From positions 147,454,545 through 147,518,544 of the forward strand of contig NC_030680.2 in NCBI RefSeq assembly GCF_000004195.4: a DNA stretch of 64,000 bases, given 5' to 3'. The translations under genes were made by a program, and so were the position numbers. Source of the DNA: Xenopus tropicalis (lineage: Eukaryota; Chordata; Amphibia; Anura; Pipidae). The notes under the pieces are model-generated. The model saw only the letters and a program-made list of their open reading frames with translations, was not told where the DNA came from and ran no database searches. The stretch's first letter is position 1. Each line of letters begins with the position of its first letter. This document shows, in pieces, positions 1 to 11,756 of the stretch.

Positions 1-636
1 TGAAGGCAAATTCCTTCCAAATTCTATCCCATTTTTAAAAGGGGAGCTCTGGTTTCTAAACCAAATTTGTTAGAGAGCCCCATATAATACAGAACTGTGG
101 GTTTGATTCTATGCAGGGCACTACTGGCAAAGAGTTTTAAAAGAGTGAAATAAGGAGTTTCATTAGTGTAAATAGTTAAACCCATGTGTAGGGCCGGCCA
201 ACAGGTAGTGCTAGTGCATTAGTGTGTCCCTGAAGAAGGGGGTAGCATATGAGGCCAGGGAGACTGTGGTTGGTCACCACTGTAGTTGCCTGGCCGGAAA
301 GAGGAGAAAAGATAGCATTAGGAAGATACTTTGGTTGGCAAGAGTTAGTGGTAGGGTAGTGAGTGAAGCAGTTGAGGCTCCAACAAGGAGAAGTGAAGGA
401 CCAGTGTCCCGACGGTACTCGCCCAGTCAGAGACCTAGAGAGACAGGAATTAGCGTATGTAGGATCTAGTCTACCTGTACATCAGGCTACCCCCTACGCT
501 GAAAGTCTGGGAAAAGCCGCGGCATCCTTAAACCGCAAAAGAAAGGACAGGAACGTAGGTATTGGCAGGGAACTCTAACTGTTCATTTGTGTGGGATGGA
601 GTGAGCGGAGATTGTGTTGGGATTGTAATTAATTGT
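1..636. other. Unrecognised non-coding stretch
   Basis: No gene or repeat recognised. Only short overlapping open frames (about 60-80 codons) without compositional or domain support are present. The stretch ends at the target-site duplication of the hAT-A element. Confidence 0.4.
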
Positions 637-644
637 TCTGAGTT

Positions 645-897
645 CAGGGTTGGACTGGGGGGTGAAGGGCCCACTGGGGCTCCCGCCCCAGGGCCCTTGC
701 AGGTGTCCCCTAACCATTCCCCAGCGCAGGGGCCCCCCTAACCCCCCTGGCAGGGCCCTCCACTCCTACTCCGAGTGCATAAATTTAACGCGTCAGGGGA
801 GGAGCGGTCGGGCAGGGGGAGAGCAGCAAAAGTCGGGTCTGGGCTGCCGGGCCCACCAGGATTTTTCCCGGTGTCCCGGTGGCCCAGTCCGACCCTG
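645..897. mobile_element. hAT-A MITE, complete (253 bp)
   Basis: The left end reads CAGGGTTGGACTGG and the right end is its inverted match CCAGTCCGACCCTG, with one mismatch. The element is flanked by a perfect 8-bp duplication TCTGAGTT (637-644 and 898-905). An 8-bp TSD with CAGGG-type ends is the signature of the hAT superfamily. There is no transposase, so this is a non-autonomous copy mobilised in trans. The interior is GC-rich with many GGGCCC-type runs. Related copies lie at 28677-28879, and truncated ones at 4033-4229 and 26375-26445. Confidence 0.88.
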
Positions 898-905
898 TCT
901 GAGTT

Positions 906-1757
906 CAATAGCACTAAGTGTGGCCCCAGTTTATGGTGGAATCACACAGCGATACATCTGTCTGTGGTGGCCGAGTACCCCCCCCCCTGAAAAATTGGTA
1001 TGTTCTTCCTTTGATTTGATGAAATTGTCCATAATTTTGGCCTGTGTGCTGCATAGGGCCCTTACTGACTGAGGCAGGGGCCACATCTTAGTGCCGTGTA
1101 ACAAGTAGGTGCTACGTGTATATAAATGAAGCATAATATAATCAGAACTCATAGAATTCCTATGGGTTTTCTGTTTCTATTTAGCAGCCCAGTTTGGTTA
1201 TGGGACACCGATTGGCTGAAATAAGGCTCAGGTTTCCTCGTTAGGTGACTTTCATTCGTTATGCGTAAGCGACGCAGATTAACGTGATGCACTTGCGTTT
1301 CTAATGGAAGCTGCTAAGGTTAATCTGAGTTTTGCATGAACCATATTCCCAAGTAATTGCCAAAATGTAATGGAGCAAATCAGCTAAATAAGCACCGAGG
1401 GACATTACCAGGGGGCACAGCGAGGGTACAGAGCACTGAAAATATACGGCTGTTGTGTTTCCAGTAATGGGAGAGAGAGTTACTGGCACAGGAACATCAG
1501 ATAAATAACTTGTATAGAGGTAATGTACTAAAGGAAAGTTACTAGGCCCATAGCAAAGTTTATTGTGGGTCTAGTAACCCATAGCAACTAATCAGCAGGT
1601 AGCATATACTGGTCAGTTGTTTAAATGCAAAGTAAAAAAGTATTTGATTGGTTGTCGTTGGTTCATAGACCTGAGTAAGCTTTGCCTCTTTTGATACATT
1701 ACCCCATATGTGTTATAAATCATAGAGGAAAGAAAAATTGCAAATTGTAAAGTCACA
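906..1757. other. Unrecognised non-coding stretch
   Basis: AT-moderate sequence with no convincing coding, RNA or repeat structure. It contains a C9 run near 979-987. It ends where the 51-bp array begins. Confidence 0.4.
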
Positions 1758-3083
1758 CCCAGTGAGCTTACAATCTATGGTCTCTTTCAAATTCCCATCA
1801 GTCCCTGCCCCAGTGAGCTTACAATCTAAGGTCCCTATCACATTCCCATCAGTCCCTGCCCCAGTGAGCTTACAATCTATGGTCTCTTTCAAATTCCCAT
1901 CAGCCCCTGCCCCAGTGAGCTTACAATCTAAGGTCCCTATCACATTCCCATCAGTCCCTGCCCCAGTGAGCTTACAATCTAAGGTCCCTATCCCATTCCC
2001 ATCAGTCCCTGCCCCAGTGAGCTTACAATCTAAGGTCCCTATCCCATTCCCATCAGTCCCTGCCCCAGTGAGCTTACAATCTAAGGCCCCTATCACATTC
2101 CCATCAGCCCCTGCCCCAGTGAGCTTACAATCTAAGGTCCCTATCACATTCCCATCAGCCCCTGCCCCAGTGAGCTTACAATCTAAGGTCCCTATCACAT
2201 TCCCATCAGTCCCTGCCCCAGTGAGCTTACAATCTAAGGTCCCTATCCCATTCCCATCAGTCCCTGCCCCAGTGAGCTTACAATCTAAGGTCCCTATCCC
2301 ATTCCCATCAGTCCCTGCCCCAGTGAGCTTACAATCTAAGGCCCCTATCACATTCCCATCAGTCCCTGCCCCAGTGAGCTTACAATCTAAGGCCCCTATC
2401 ACATTCCCATCAGTCCCTGTCCCAGTGAGCTTACAATCTAAGGTCCCTATCACCTTCCCATCAGCCCCTGCCCCAGTGAGCTTACAATCTAAGGTCCCTA
2501 TCACATTCCCATCAGTCCCTGCCCCAGTGAGCTTACAATCTAAGGTCCCTATCACATTCCCATCAGTCCCTGCCCCAGTGAGCTTACAATCTAAGGTCCC
2601 TATCACATTCCCATCAGTCCCTGCCCCAGTGAGCTTACAGTCTAAGGTCCCTATCACATTCCCATCAGTCCCTGCCCCAGTGAGCTTGCAATCTAAGGTC
2701 CCTATCACATTCCCATCAGTCCCTGCCCCAGTGAGCTTACAATCTAAGGTCCCTATCACATTCCCATCAGTCCCTGCCCCAGTGAGCTTACAATCTAAGG
2801 GCCCTATCACATTCCCATCAGTCCCTGCCCCAGTGAGCTTACAATCTAAGGTCCCTATCACATTCCCATTAGCCCCTGCCCCAGTGAGCTTACAATCTAA
2901 GGTCCCTATCACATTCCCATCAGTCCCTGCCCCAGTGAGCTTACAATCTAAGGTCCCTATCCCATTCCCATCAGTCACTGCCCCAGTGAGCTTACAATCT
3001 AAGGTCCCTATCACATTCCCATCAGCCCCTGCCCCAGTGAGCTTACAATCTAAGGTCCCTATCACATTCCCATCAGCCCCTGG
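1758..3083. repeat. 51-bp minisatellite, array 1 (about 26 copies)
   Basis: Head-to-tail units of 51 bp built around AGTGAGCTTACAATCTAAGG followed by a pyrimidine-rich half (CATTCCCATCAGTCCCTGCC). Units differ by single substitutions (TCACATTCC/TCCCATTCC, GTCCCTG/CCCCTG). A five-unit block recurs: the order of two TCCCATTCC units then an AAGGCCCC unit starts at 1981 and again at 2236, exactly 255 bp apart. Because 51 is divisible by three, both strands stay open across the array (17-residue repeats). I regard this as an artefact, not a protein. The same unit forms a second array at 31753-33692. Confidence 0.93.
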
Positions 3084-3661
3084 ACCCAGTTTTGTGAGAC
3101 TATGTGAATGCTGTGAGACTGGCCCCGATTGCATGGATGTTGCCTTACAAATGTATATAAAGATCCCCATTATATCTGCTGTCAGTGGGGAAAGCAATAA
3201 TGTATTATTTTTATGTTTTTCATTCTCCCTTTTTTTTCAATCTATAAACAATCTAAGAAACCATAAATCTTCACATGAGACGAAGCACGTCAGCATCAGA
3301 AATTCCGGGGAAGAGATAAATGATCGCACAAACATCCTGATCTTGATAATCAATTTTATAATGATAAATGGAGATGGATTTAATGAGAGAAATTGCTGTG
3401 TGAATCCCATTAGCATTAATATAGTTCCATTTAAATGCTTGTGGACTTTGTACCCTTCTCTGCTATGGAACTGCGCCCACAGCAATGCGGCAGCGGTTTT
3501 GTTGATGTTGTTGATATTTTGGGGGGGGAGAGAAAGGGAGATACATGTATAATTATTAGCTGGAAGCAGCGGCTTAACAACCCGTGCCAGGCCCCCCCTG
3601 CAAAAAAAAATCTTAGAAGGGCCCCCACTCCATGGCCACTCTCGCAGAGTAGGTACGAGAG
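3084..3661. other. Unrecognised non-coding stretch
   Basis: No gene seen. From about 3100 the sequence leaves the repeat abruptly. A G8 run sits near 3522-3529, and a C-rich segment followed by an A9 run lies near 3591-3609. This may contain an old MITE end near 3570-3600, but I cannot define its borders. Confidence 0.35.
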
Positions 3662-3669
3662 CTTCTGAG

Positions 3670-3992
3670 TAGCGATGAGCGATTTTTCCTTCCAGGCATG
3701 GATTCACAGCGAATTTCCGCATTGCGCCATTGGCGGATTGTTTCATGACACTTCCAAAAAGGGTGCGGCCGTGTCAAATCAGGCGTGGTCACGACAAAAA
3801 GGCGGGGTCGTTTGAAAATTGGGCGCGGTCACGTAAAAATAAAACGCGGGCGACAAAAAAAAATATATATGCGGGCTACAAAAAATAGATGCCGACGACA
3901 AAAAAAATTGTGCGACAAATGCGGTTTGCAAATTTTTCACCATTTCGCACATTTTATGGCGAAGTGACACAGGACAGATTCGCTCATCACTA
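3670..3992. mobile_element. hAT-B MITE, complete (323 bp)
   Basis: Ends are TAGCGATGAGCGA and the inverted TCGCTCATCACTA. It is flanked by a perfect 8-bp duplication CTTCTGAG (3662-3669 and 3993-4000), which makes it a hAT-type non-autonomous element. The left subterminal part carries the family motif GGCATGGATTC; the right part carries GACAGATTCGCTC. The interior is a run of degenerate CGGTCACG / GCGACAAAAA blocks, the segment that is tandemly expanded in other copies (15997, 34274). Confidence 0.9.
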
Positions 3993-4032
3993 CTTCTGAG
4001 GAGGGGGGACAACTTACACCTATAGAGGAAGC

Positions 4033-4229
4033 AGACCCAGGGTTGGCCTTGCCAGCGCTCCCCCTGCCCAACTGTTCCTCCCCTGACGCTTTAAATTTAT
4101 AAGCACTCGAGGTGGGGGCCCTGCGCGGGGGGGGCCCTGGGGGGGTTAGGGGACACGGCCGGTGGGGGCACCTGCAGGGCCGCTGGGGCGGGATCCCCGG
4201 TGGGCCATGCACCTCCAAGTCCGACCCTG
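4033..4229. mobile_element. hAT-A MITE, left-truncated
   Basis: Homologous to the right two thirds of the copy at 28677 (shared TTAAATTTA core, GGGGCCC-rich half, and terminal AAGTCCGACCCTG). The left end is missing or deleted, so no TSD can be assigned. The preceding 18 bp (TATAGAGGAAGCAGACCC) also occur at 16834, hinting at a further unrecognised repeat at the break. Confidence 0.7.
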
Positions 4230-4377
4230 AGCAGATCCAATGGTTCCTCCCTCGGGGTCTGTTCCCTCTACAGTTGCACCACTGCCAGAAAGGTTGATAT
4301 TGCTACTGCCAGTGCTATAATGAACCCCCAAAATGGGGTACATTTTGAAGACATCCGAAGGGTTCCGCGGCTCCTAT

Positions 4378-5768
4378 AAAATTAGTGTATATATGGCTTA
4401 AGACTCCTCTTTTATCAGTAGAGTTACAAGTTTGAAGATTTCAGGATGGACTGTACAAACTTCCTTTTGGTCAAGAAATAATATGACCAACCTTTTGTAG
4501 ACTGCAGAATAGGATGTCTGAACTTCCACCTGGTCTAGAAATAAGTCCATATTGTCCAAACATCTAATCATATTAGTGTATATATGGCTTAAGACTCCCC
4601 TTTTATCAGTAAAGGTAGAAGTTTGATGATTTCAGAATGGACTTTACAAACTTCCTTTTGTTCAAGAAATAATATGACCAACCTTTTGTAGACTGCAGAA
4701 TGGAATGTTTGAACTTCTTCCTGGTTGAGAAATAAGTCCATATTGTCTAAACTTCTAATCATATTAGTGTATATATGGCTTAAGACTCCCCTTTTATCAG
4801 TAGAGTTACAAGTTTGAAGATTTCAGGATGGACTTTAGAAACTTCCTTTTGGTCAACAAATACGACAAACCTTTTGTAGACTGCAGAATGGAATGCTTGA
4901 AGTTCTTCCTGGTTAAGAAATAAGTCCATATTATCCAAAATCTTAAGACTCCTCATTTATCAGGAAAGATAGAAGTTTAATGATTTCAGAATGGACTTTA
5001 CAAATTTCCTTTTGGTCAAAAAATAATATGACCGGCCTCTGACTCTTTTGTAGACTGCAGAATGGAATGTCTGAACTTCCTGCTGGTCTACAAATAAGTC
5101 CATATTGTCCACACTTTTCATATTAGTGTATATATGGCTTGCTTGAGACTCATCTTTTATCAGTAGAGTTACAAGTTTGAAGAGTTCAGGATGGACTTTA
5201 CAAACTTTCTTCCTAGTGTATATATGGCTTAAGACTCCCCTTTTATTAGTAAAGATAGAAGTTTAATGATTTCAGGATGGACTTTACAAACTTCCTTTTG
5301 TTCAAGAAATAATATGACCAACCTTTTGTAGACTGCAGAATGGAATGTTTGAACTTCTTCCTGGTCAAGAAATAAGTCCATATTGTCCAAACTTCTAATC
5401 ATATTAGTGTATATATGGCTTAAGACTCCTCTTTTATCAGGTAAGTTAGAAGTTTGATGATTTCAGGGTGGACTTTACAAACTTCCTTTTGTTCAAGAAA
5501 TAATATGACCGGCCTTTTGTAGACTGCAGAATGGAATGTTTGAACTTCTTCCTGGTCAAGAAAGAAGTCCATATTGTCCACACATCTAATCATATTAGTG
5601 TATGTATGGCTTAGGACTCCCCTTTTATCAGTAGAGTTACAAGTTTGAAAATTTCAGGATGGACTTCTTTTGGTCAAGAAATAATATGACCAACCTTTTG
5701 TAGACTGCAGAATGGAATGTTTGAACTTCTTCCTGGGCAAGAAATAAGTCCATATTGTCCAAACTCCC
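4378..5768. repeat. 191-bp satellite-like array (about 7 diverged copies)
   Basis: The motif TTAGTGTATATATGGCTTAA recurs from 4381, 4572 and 4763, exactly 191 bp apart, and then less regularly at about 5132, 5216, 5403 and 5595. Each unit also carries a GTAGACTGCAGAATGGAATG block and an AATAAGTCCATATTGTCC block. Copies are visibly diverged with internal deletions, so this is an older array than the 94-bp or 104-bp ones. The unit is close to one nucleosome repeat length. No coding potential. Confidence 0.88.
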
Positions 5769-6557
5769 AGGCCCGTTGGGGTATGGATAGCCAGCCTTCA
5801 GACAGGTTATGAATGTGCATTTGGACTGTGTGATTGAACCATTAGCACAACATTGAGCAATTGACCACCGGTCAGAAACCTACATTGAAGGTAACGCTCA
5901 GAATCACGTACTGTCATTACCTTCTCATTTCACTCTGCAGAATCGCTGGAGAAGCCAACTTGTATCACTGGTGAAACCATCTGGGAAGATAAAAAAATTT
6001 TCTCAGCATCCAAGTTAGCAGATGGATTAATAAAATGCAGGAGGAACGCTCTATTAACTGTGCATCACAGAGGGATCAGCTGTACAGTGGCGCGTGAGAA
6101 ATAAATCAGCGACGGGCAGGTCTGTTTCTATATTTCCCATCTTGTGTTTCGTTTTCTTTCAGTCCCTATTACTTCTAAACACTGTGCTGTGTGCCAGGCT
6201 GGGGCCTCGCTGGAGCCGTGCCAATGATCTGTACGGTAATAGCATTCATTCCACCGGCTGCTTTACAGGCCCTCGGAGGGCACGCTTGGATGGGCGCTTC
6301 CCTGCCTGCATTTAGGAAATGCTCCCCTGCCCTTTATTTATTTATTTATGTAGATATGGATCCCCATCCGCTCCCACGTGTGCCTGTCACTCACTGCAGC
6401 AACGAAGGGCAGTAACCAGCCGATTGTTTTGATAAGAAATTATTCCAAATCCTTTGCTATCATGTTAGTAGAGCAAAATAAACTTTACTTACACTGTATA
6501 CATTGTTTCATTTACTTTCCCTTCAGCCTTGGAATTTACAGTCACAGCCAGGATATG
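5769..6557. other. Non-repetitive stretch, no confident gene
   Basis: Looks single-copy within the window. A splice-acceptor-like CTCATTTCACTCTGCAG ends at 5940 and is followed by about 53 open codons (5943 to about 6104), but without a convincing partner donor or recognisable protein. I do not call an exon; see findings. A 17-bp TTTATTTATTTATTTAT microsatellite lies near 6333-6349. Confidence 0.35.
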
Positions 6558-7765
6558 AAAAGGGAATCATTTAAACATGAAATAAACCCAATAGGGCTGT
6601 TCTGCCCCCAATAAGGGGTAATTATATCTTAGTTGGGATCAAGTACTGGTACTGTTTTATTATTACAGAGAAAAGGGAATCATTTAACCATTAAATAAAC
6701 CCAATAGGGCTGTTCTGCCCCAATAAGGGGTAATTATATCTTAGTTGGGATCAAGTACAGGTACTGTTTTATTATTACAGAGAAAAGGGAATCATTTAAC
6801 CATGAAATAAACCCAATAGGGCTGTTCTGCCCCCAATAAGGGGTAATTATATCTTAGTTGGGATCAAGTACAGGTACTGTTTTATTATTACAGAGAAAAG
6901 GGAATCATTTAACCATTAAATAAACCCAATAGGGCTGTTCTGCCCCAATAAGGGGTAATTATATCTTAGTTGGGATCAAGTACAGGTACTGTTTTATTAT
7001 TACAGAGAAAAGGGAATCATTTAAACATGAAATAAACCCAATAGGGCTGTTCTGCCCCCAATAAGGGGTAATTATATCTTAGTTGGGATCAAGTACAGGT
7101 ACTGTTTTATTATTACAGAGAAAAGGGAATCTTTTAACCATGAAATAAACCCAATAGGGCTGTTCTGCCCCCAATAAGGGGTAATTATATCTTAGTTGGG
7201 ATCAAGTACAGGTACTGTTTTATTATTACAGAGAAAAGGGAATCATTTAACCATTAAATAAACCCAATAGGGCTGTTCTGCCCCCAATAAGGGGTAATTA
7301 TATCTTAGTTGGGATCAAGTACAGGTACTGTTTTATTATTACAGAGAAAAGGGAATCTTTTAACCATGAAATAAACCCAATAGGGCTGTTCTGCCCCCAA
7401 TAAGGGGTAATTATATCTTAGTTGGGATCAAGTACAGGTACTGTTTTATTATTACAGAGAAAAGGGAATCATTTAACCATGAAATAAACCCAATAGGGCT
7501 GTTCTGCCCCCAATAAGGGGTAATTATATCTTAGTTGGGATCAAGTACAGGTACTGTTTTATTATTACAGAGAAAAGGGAATCATTTAACCATTAAATAA
7601 ACCCAATAGGGCTGTTCTGCCCCCAATAAGGGGTAATTATATCTTAGTTGGGATCAAGTACAGGTACTGTTTTATTATTACAGAGAAAAGGGAATCATTT
7701 AACCATGAAATAAACCCAATAGGGCTGTTCTGCCCCCGATAAGGGGTAATTATATCTTAGTTCCC
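6558..7765. repeat. 113-bp tandem array 1 (about 10.6 copies), M113 core unit
   Basis: Units of 112-114 bp start at 6558, 6671 and 6783 and continue to 7765, each containing AAAAGGGAATCATTT, CCCAATAGGGCTGTTCTGCC and GGTACTGTTTTATTATTACA. Differences between copies are few (CCATGAAAT/CCATTAAAT, four or five C before AATAAGG). The same unit lies inside the complete MITE at 38880-39994, but this array has no MITE terminal repeats on either side. From memory, MITEs carrying internal tandem repeats have been described in Xenopus (names Xmix/Xstir); unverified here. Confidence 0.92.
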
Positions 7766-8256
7766 ACGCCTTAGTGGGCATGCCCTAACCTGACAGGCTT
7801 CAGTTCCCTATCAGGACCATCTAGCTTCTGATTATTTTGATTATTCTGATATTTATAGGAGCGCAATGCACTAAGATAATTCTGTTTTTCACCCAATATG
7901 TCCCCTTTAAACCTCTCCTACTGAGTGCCACAGGCTGCAAAGGGCCAATAACTAAAGCTCAATTCAGCCGGAGCCTCCCGTACTATGACTGTGCCAGGCT
8001 GAATCACAAAGATTGCTTTCCAAATGAAAACACTTGTCAAGCTCACTAATTTAAAATCGACCAACTGCCGCCGGATCTCTTAATTTGCGGTTGTTGATGA
8101 CAAAACAGGGGAAACACAATAAGTGCTTATCTGCAAGGAGAAAACATAGAGGGAAAGCAAACTACAGAATGCCATAGTAAATGATAGCATTGATTTCAGC
8201 CTGGCACTTAGTGAGCCGTAAGAGTGCGGAATACACGTCCCTAAATATACCCTCAC
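7766..8256. other. Repeat-derived or unique non-coding stretch
   Basis: The first 70 bases (GGGCATGCCCTAACCTGACA and following) resemble 19700-19820 (a shared AGGCTTC..TTC.CTATCAGG..... CTAGCTTCTGATT pattern), so this is probably the end of another interspersed repeat. The rest shows no gene. Confidence 0.4.
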
Positions 8257-10856
8257 AAATCATAGGCTCGTCTCATCTGAGCTACGGCCATTTTGTGCCG
8301 GGACTTGGTATTCTAGATACAGGTAAACACAGTGATTATAGTATATTGTTCCGACGGTTTCCGAGCTGGGCATCTTGGTCAGGAATGGAGACGAGCAGAA
8401 TTCACTTTGGTTCATTGTGTTGGGAATTGGGTTCCTTTGTTGTCACCGTATTTGTCTAAAATGTAGTTGTTCCGATAGACAAGTGAAGTATCCGGGCACA
8501 AAGGATGTATCTCTATATGTGGCCATTCAGCAGCCACTGACTTCCAAACTGCCGCCTGGTTGCTAGGGTAATTAAGCCCCATTCGCCAATAGCTGGAACA
8601 TTTCCAAGCGGGGAAGCCGCAATAAAAAAGTGAATATAATTCCAAAACCGCGTGAAATATAAAACTAAAGACCATTGTGGAAATTTTCTTAGAATTCTCC
8701 GGTCTACATCGGACTACAAGGTATTTTAAAAGTGCACTATCGCTTTATAAAGGGCAAGTAAAGTCCAACAGTAGTAGAAGGAAGACAAATAGACCTCTGG
8801 TTAAGTGAATCTGTCCAGAAATTTGTGAAGTGCTAAAAATTTGCAAAACACGGTTACCACGCGACTTTTTTGATGCAAGCAACTTAATCATAGGCTCGTC
8901 TCACCCGAGCTACGGCCATTTTGTGCCAGGACTTGGTATTCTAGATACAGGTAAACACAGTGATTATAGTATATTGTTCCAACGATTTCCGAGCTGGGCA
9001 TTTTGGTCGGGACTAGAGACGAGCAGAATTCACTTTGGTTCATTGTGTGGGAAATTGGGTTCCTTTGTTGTCGCCGTATTTGTCTAAAATGTAGTTGTTC
9101 CGATAGACACTGGAAGTATCCGGGCACAAAGGATGTATCTCTATATGTGGCCATTCAGTAGCCACTGACTTCCAAACTGCCGCCTGGTTGCTAGGGTAAT
9201 TAAGCCCCATTCACCAATAGCTGGAACATTTCCCAGCTCGAAAGCCGCAATCAAAAAGTGAATATAATTCTAAAACCGCATGAAATATAAAACTAAAGAC
9301 CATTGTGGAAATTTTCTTAGAATTCTTTGGTCTACATCGGACTACAAGGTATTTTAAAAGTGAACTATCCCTTAATAAAGGGCAAGTAAAGTCTTACAGT
9401 AGTAGAAGGAAGACAAATAGACCTTTCCCCTTCCTATAAATGTACAGTACATGGGTTTTAGGGAGGTTAGTAGAATCTTTCCCGTTTTGACAAAAAGTTC
9501 CACAACTTTTTTGGCAAATTTTTTCCATGTGGAGAATTTTTGCGGGTGTTTCGCAAAAAATACACAAATCGTATTTGTCTAAAATGTAGTTGCTCCGATA
9601 GACACGGGAAGTATCCAGGCACAAAGGATGTATCTCTATTAGCGATGAGTGATTTTTTTCGCCAGGCATGGATTCGCTGCGATTTTCCACATTTGGCCAT
9701 TGGCGAAAACTTTTGTGAAAGTTTGGCGCAGAGAATTTCATCACGTGGCAAAAAAAGTCGCGGTTGCATCAAAATTGGGCAAAAGAAAAACCCTGGGCGA
9801 CAAAAAAACCACAAGCTGATGCGTTTTCACGAATTTTCTTGCCGTTTCACGAATTTTCTGGCAAATCGAAACGGGACAGATTCACTCATCACTAATCTCT
9901 ATATGTGGCCATTCAGGAGCCACTGACTTCCAAACTGCCGCCTGGTTGCTAGGGTAATTAAGCCCCATTCGCCAATAGCTGGAACATTTCCCAGCTCGAA
10001 AGCCGCAATCAAAAAGTGAATATAATTCCAAAACCGTGTGAAATAAAAAACTAAAGACCATTGTGGAAATTTTCTTAGAATTCTTCGGTCTACATCGGAC
10101 TACAAGGTATTTTAAAAGTGAACTATCGCTTTATAAAGGGCAAGTAAAGTCCAACAGTAGTAGAAGGAAGACAAATAGACCTCTGGTTAAGTGAATCTGT
10201 CCAGAAATTTGTGAAGTGCTAAAAATTTGCAAAACACGGTTACTACGCGACTTTTTTGATGCGAGCAACTTAATCATAGGCTCGTCTCACCCGAGCTACG
10301 GCCATTTTGTGCCGGGACTCGGTATTCTAGATACAGGTAAACACAGTGATTAGGGTATATTGTTCCGACGGTTTCCGAGCTGGGCATCTTGGTTGGGACT
10401 AGAGACGAGCAGAATTCACTTTGGTTCATTGTGTGGGAAATTGGGTTCCTTTGTTGTCGCCGTATTTGTCTAAAATGTAGTTGCTCCGATAGACACGGGA
10501 AGTATCCGGGCACAAAGGATGTATCTCTATATGTGGCCATTCAGCAGCCACTGACTTCCAAACTGCCGCCTGGTTGCTAGGGTAATTAAGCTCCATTCAC
10601 CAATAGCTGGAACATTTCCCAGCTCGAAAGCCGCAATCAAAAAGTGAATATAATTCTAAAACCGCATGAAATATAAAACTAAAGACCATTGTGGAAATTT
10701 TCTTAGAATTCTTTGGTCTACATCGGACTACAAGGTATTTTAAAAGTGAACTATCCCTTAATAAAGGGCAAGTAAAGTCTTACAGTAGTAGAAGGAAGAC
10801 AAATAGACCTTTCCCCTTCCTATAAATGTACAGTACATGGGTTTTAGGGAGGTTAG
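8257..10856. repeat. Composite satellite, unit about 628 bp (four units, one truncated)
   Basis: The landmark CATAGGCTCGTCTCA recurs at about 8261, 8890 and 10277. The landmark CGTATTTGTCTAAAATGTAG recurs at about 8446, 9073, 9570 and 10460. Spacings are 627, 497 and 890. The third unit lacks its first about 130 bp; the last spacing falls to 627 after removing a 255-bp hAT-B insertion and its 8-bp TSD. Each full unit ends with a stretch (GAATCTGTCCAGAAATTTGT and following, near 8813 and 10195) that resembles hAT-B sequence, so the unit itself was built over an older element. Units 2 and 4 share an extra 3' segment (TTTCCCCTTCCTATAAATG). No gene. Confidence 0.88.
9640..9894. mobile_element. 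hAT-B MITE, complete (255 bp), nested in the 628-bp satellite
   Basis: Ends TAGCGATGAGTGA and inverted TCACTCATCACTA, with a perfect 8-bp TSD ATCTCTAT (9632-9639 and 9895-9902). Sister units at 8507, 9136 and 10524 carry the empty site (GATGTATCTCTATATGTGG), so the duplication can be read directly against unoccupied copies. This is the best evidence in the window that the TAGYGATGAG family is hAT-type. The insertion followed amplification of the satellite. Confidence 0.95.
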
Positions 10857-11237
10857 TAGCGATAAGTGAATCTGTCCCGTTTTGACAAAAAATTCGCGAA
10901 ACTGCAGAAATTTGTGTGCTAAAAAAATCCCAAAGCACGATTACCACGCAACTTTTTTGATGTGCGCAAATTTTTTTTTGCCGCAACCACAACTTTTTTG
11001 CCGAATTTTTTTTTTGCAGAGAATTTTTGCAGCCGCTTCACAAAAAATACACAACGGGTGAGATACTTTGTGGCGCAATCAGCATCCGAACATCACTTCA
11101 CTCATCAGTAGTCATGAGCGATTTACGCGTTTCACCATTGGTGGATCTTTCTGCAAAATGGTTGCAAATTTTTCATAGTTTCGCAAATTTTTTCACAGTT
11201 TTGCAAATATTTTGGGACAGGTTCACTCATCCCTACG
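10857..11237. mobile_element. Two adjoining degenerate hAT-B pieces
   Basis: A left end TAGCGATAAGTGAATCTGTC begins at about 10855, followed by typical interior (CGCGAAACTGC, CAACTTTTTTG, CTTCACAAAAAA). A second piece with TCATGAGCGATTTACGCG starts near 11112 and ends at GGACAGGTTCACTCATCCCTA around 11237. TSDs are not recognisable, so this is a fusion of broken copies. Confidence 0.65.
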
Positions 11238-11509
11238 CAACAGGTATTGCCTGTATTTGTGCAATGCTCACCAAAAAGTAGTCTGTTACCCATATATACA
11301 AATATAATGTATTTATTATTAAAGCTTTCCCACATAGCACAGGCTATAGCTGACCTACCTTAATAAGTGCAGGGGGCAGGGCCAGAATTTAAATGTGTGC
11401 GCCCCTTGCCCCGCCCCCACACACTCACACCCCTGTACTCGCTCCTCCCTTCCCCTCTGAGGGTATAGTTTTCCTTTAAAGCTGTTGCATTATGTTTCTC
11501 ATTACCGGT

Positions 11510-11756
11510 GAAAAATTCTCTAAACAACAGGAAAATTGGCAAAACGGTAAAAAATCTGCGAAACACGTTTGTCGCGCAACGTCTTTTTTTGCCGCCACCA
11601 CGCCCACTTTGACAAGACCACGCTCAATTTGACGAGACCACACCCAATTTGACACGACCACAAGTTGTTGTTTTTTACGTGAGACAAATTTTGGGGGGTG
11701 AATTTTCGCGGCAAAATGCGGAATCCATGCCCGCCAGAAAACTTCGCTCATCACTA
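11510..11756. mobile_element. hAT-B MITE, left end lost
   Basis: The right end TTCGCTCATCACTA is intact at 11756 with the family block GAATCCATGCCCGCCAGAAA just inside it. The interior holds three CACGCCC/CACACCC AATTTGACACGACCA-type repeats. The left terminus is missing near 11510 (ATTACCGGTGAAAAATTC). The right flank TCGGTGGG loosely echoes CCGGTG at the left break. Confidence 0.65.

Noticed and set aside
1738..3552. A 604-codon open frame with 17-residue repeats, resembling a proline-rich repeat protein
   Set aside because: The opposite strand is open over the same array for nearly 500 codons, the repeat is a 51-bp minisatellite found elsewhere with frame-breaking 52-bp units, and no signal peptide or non-repeat domain with coding character flanks it.
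4378..5768. Multiple transcription signals (TGTATATATGG as TATA boxes)
   Set aside because: They are the same base run in each 191-bp unit, with no associated transcript structure.
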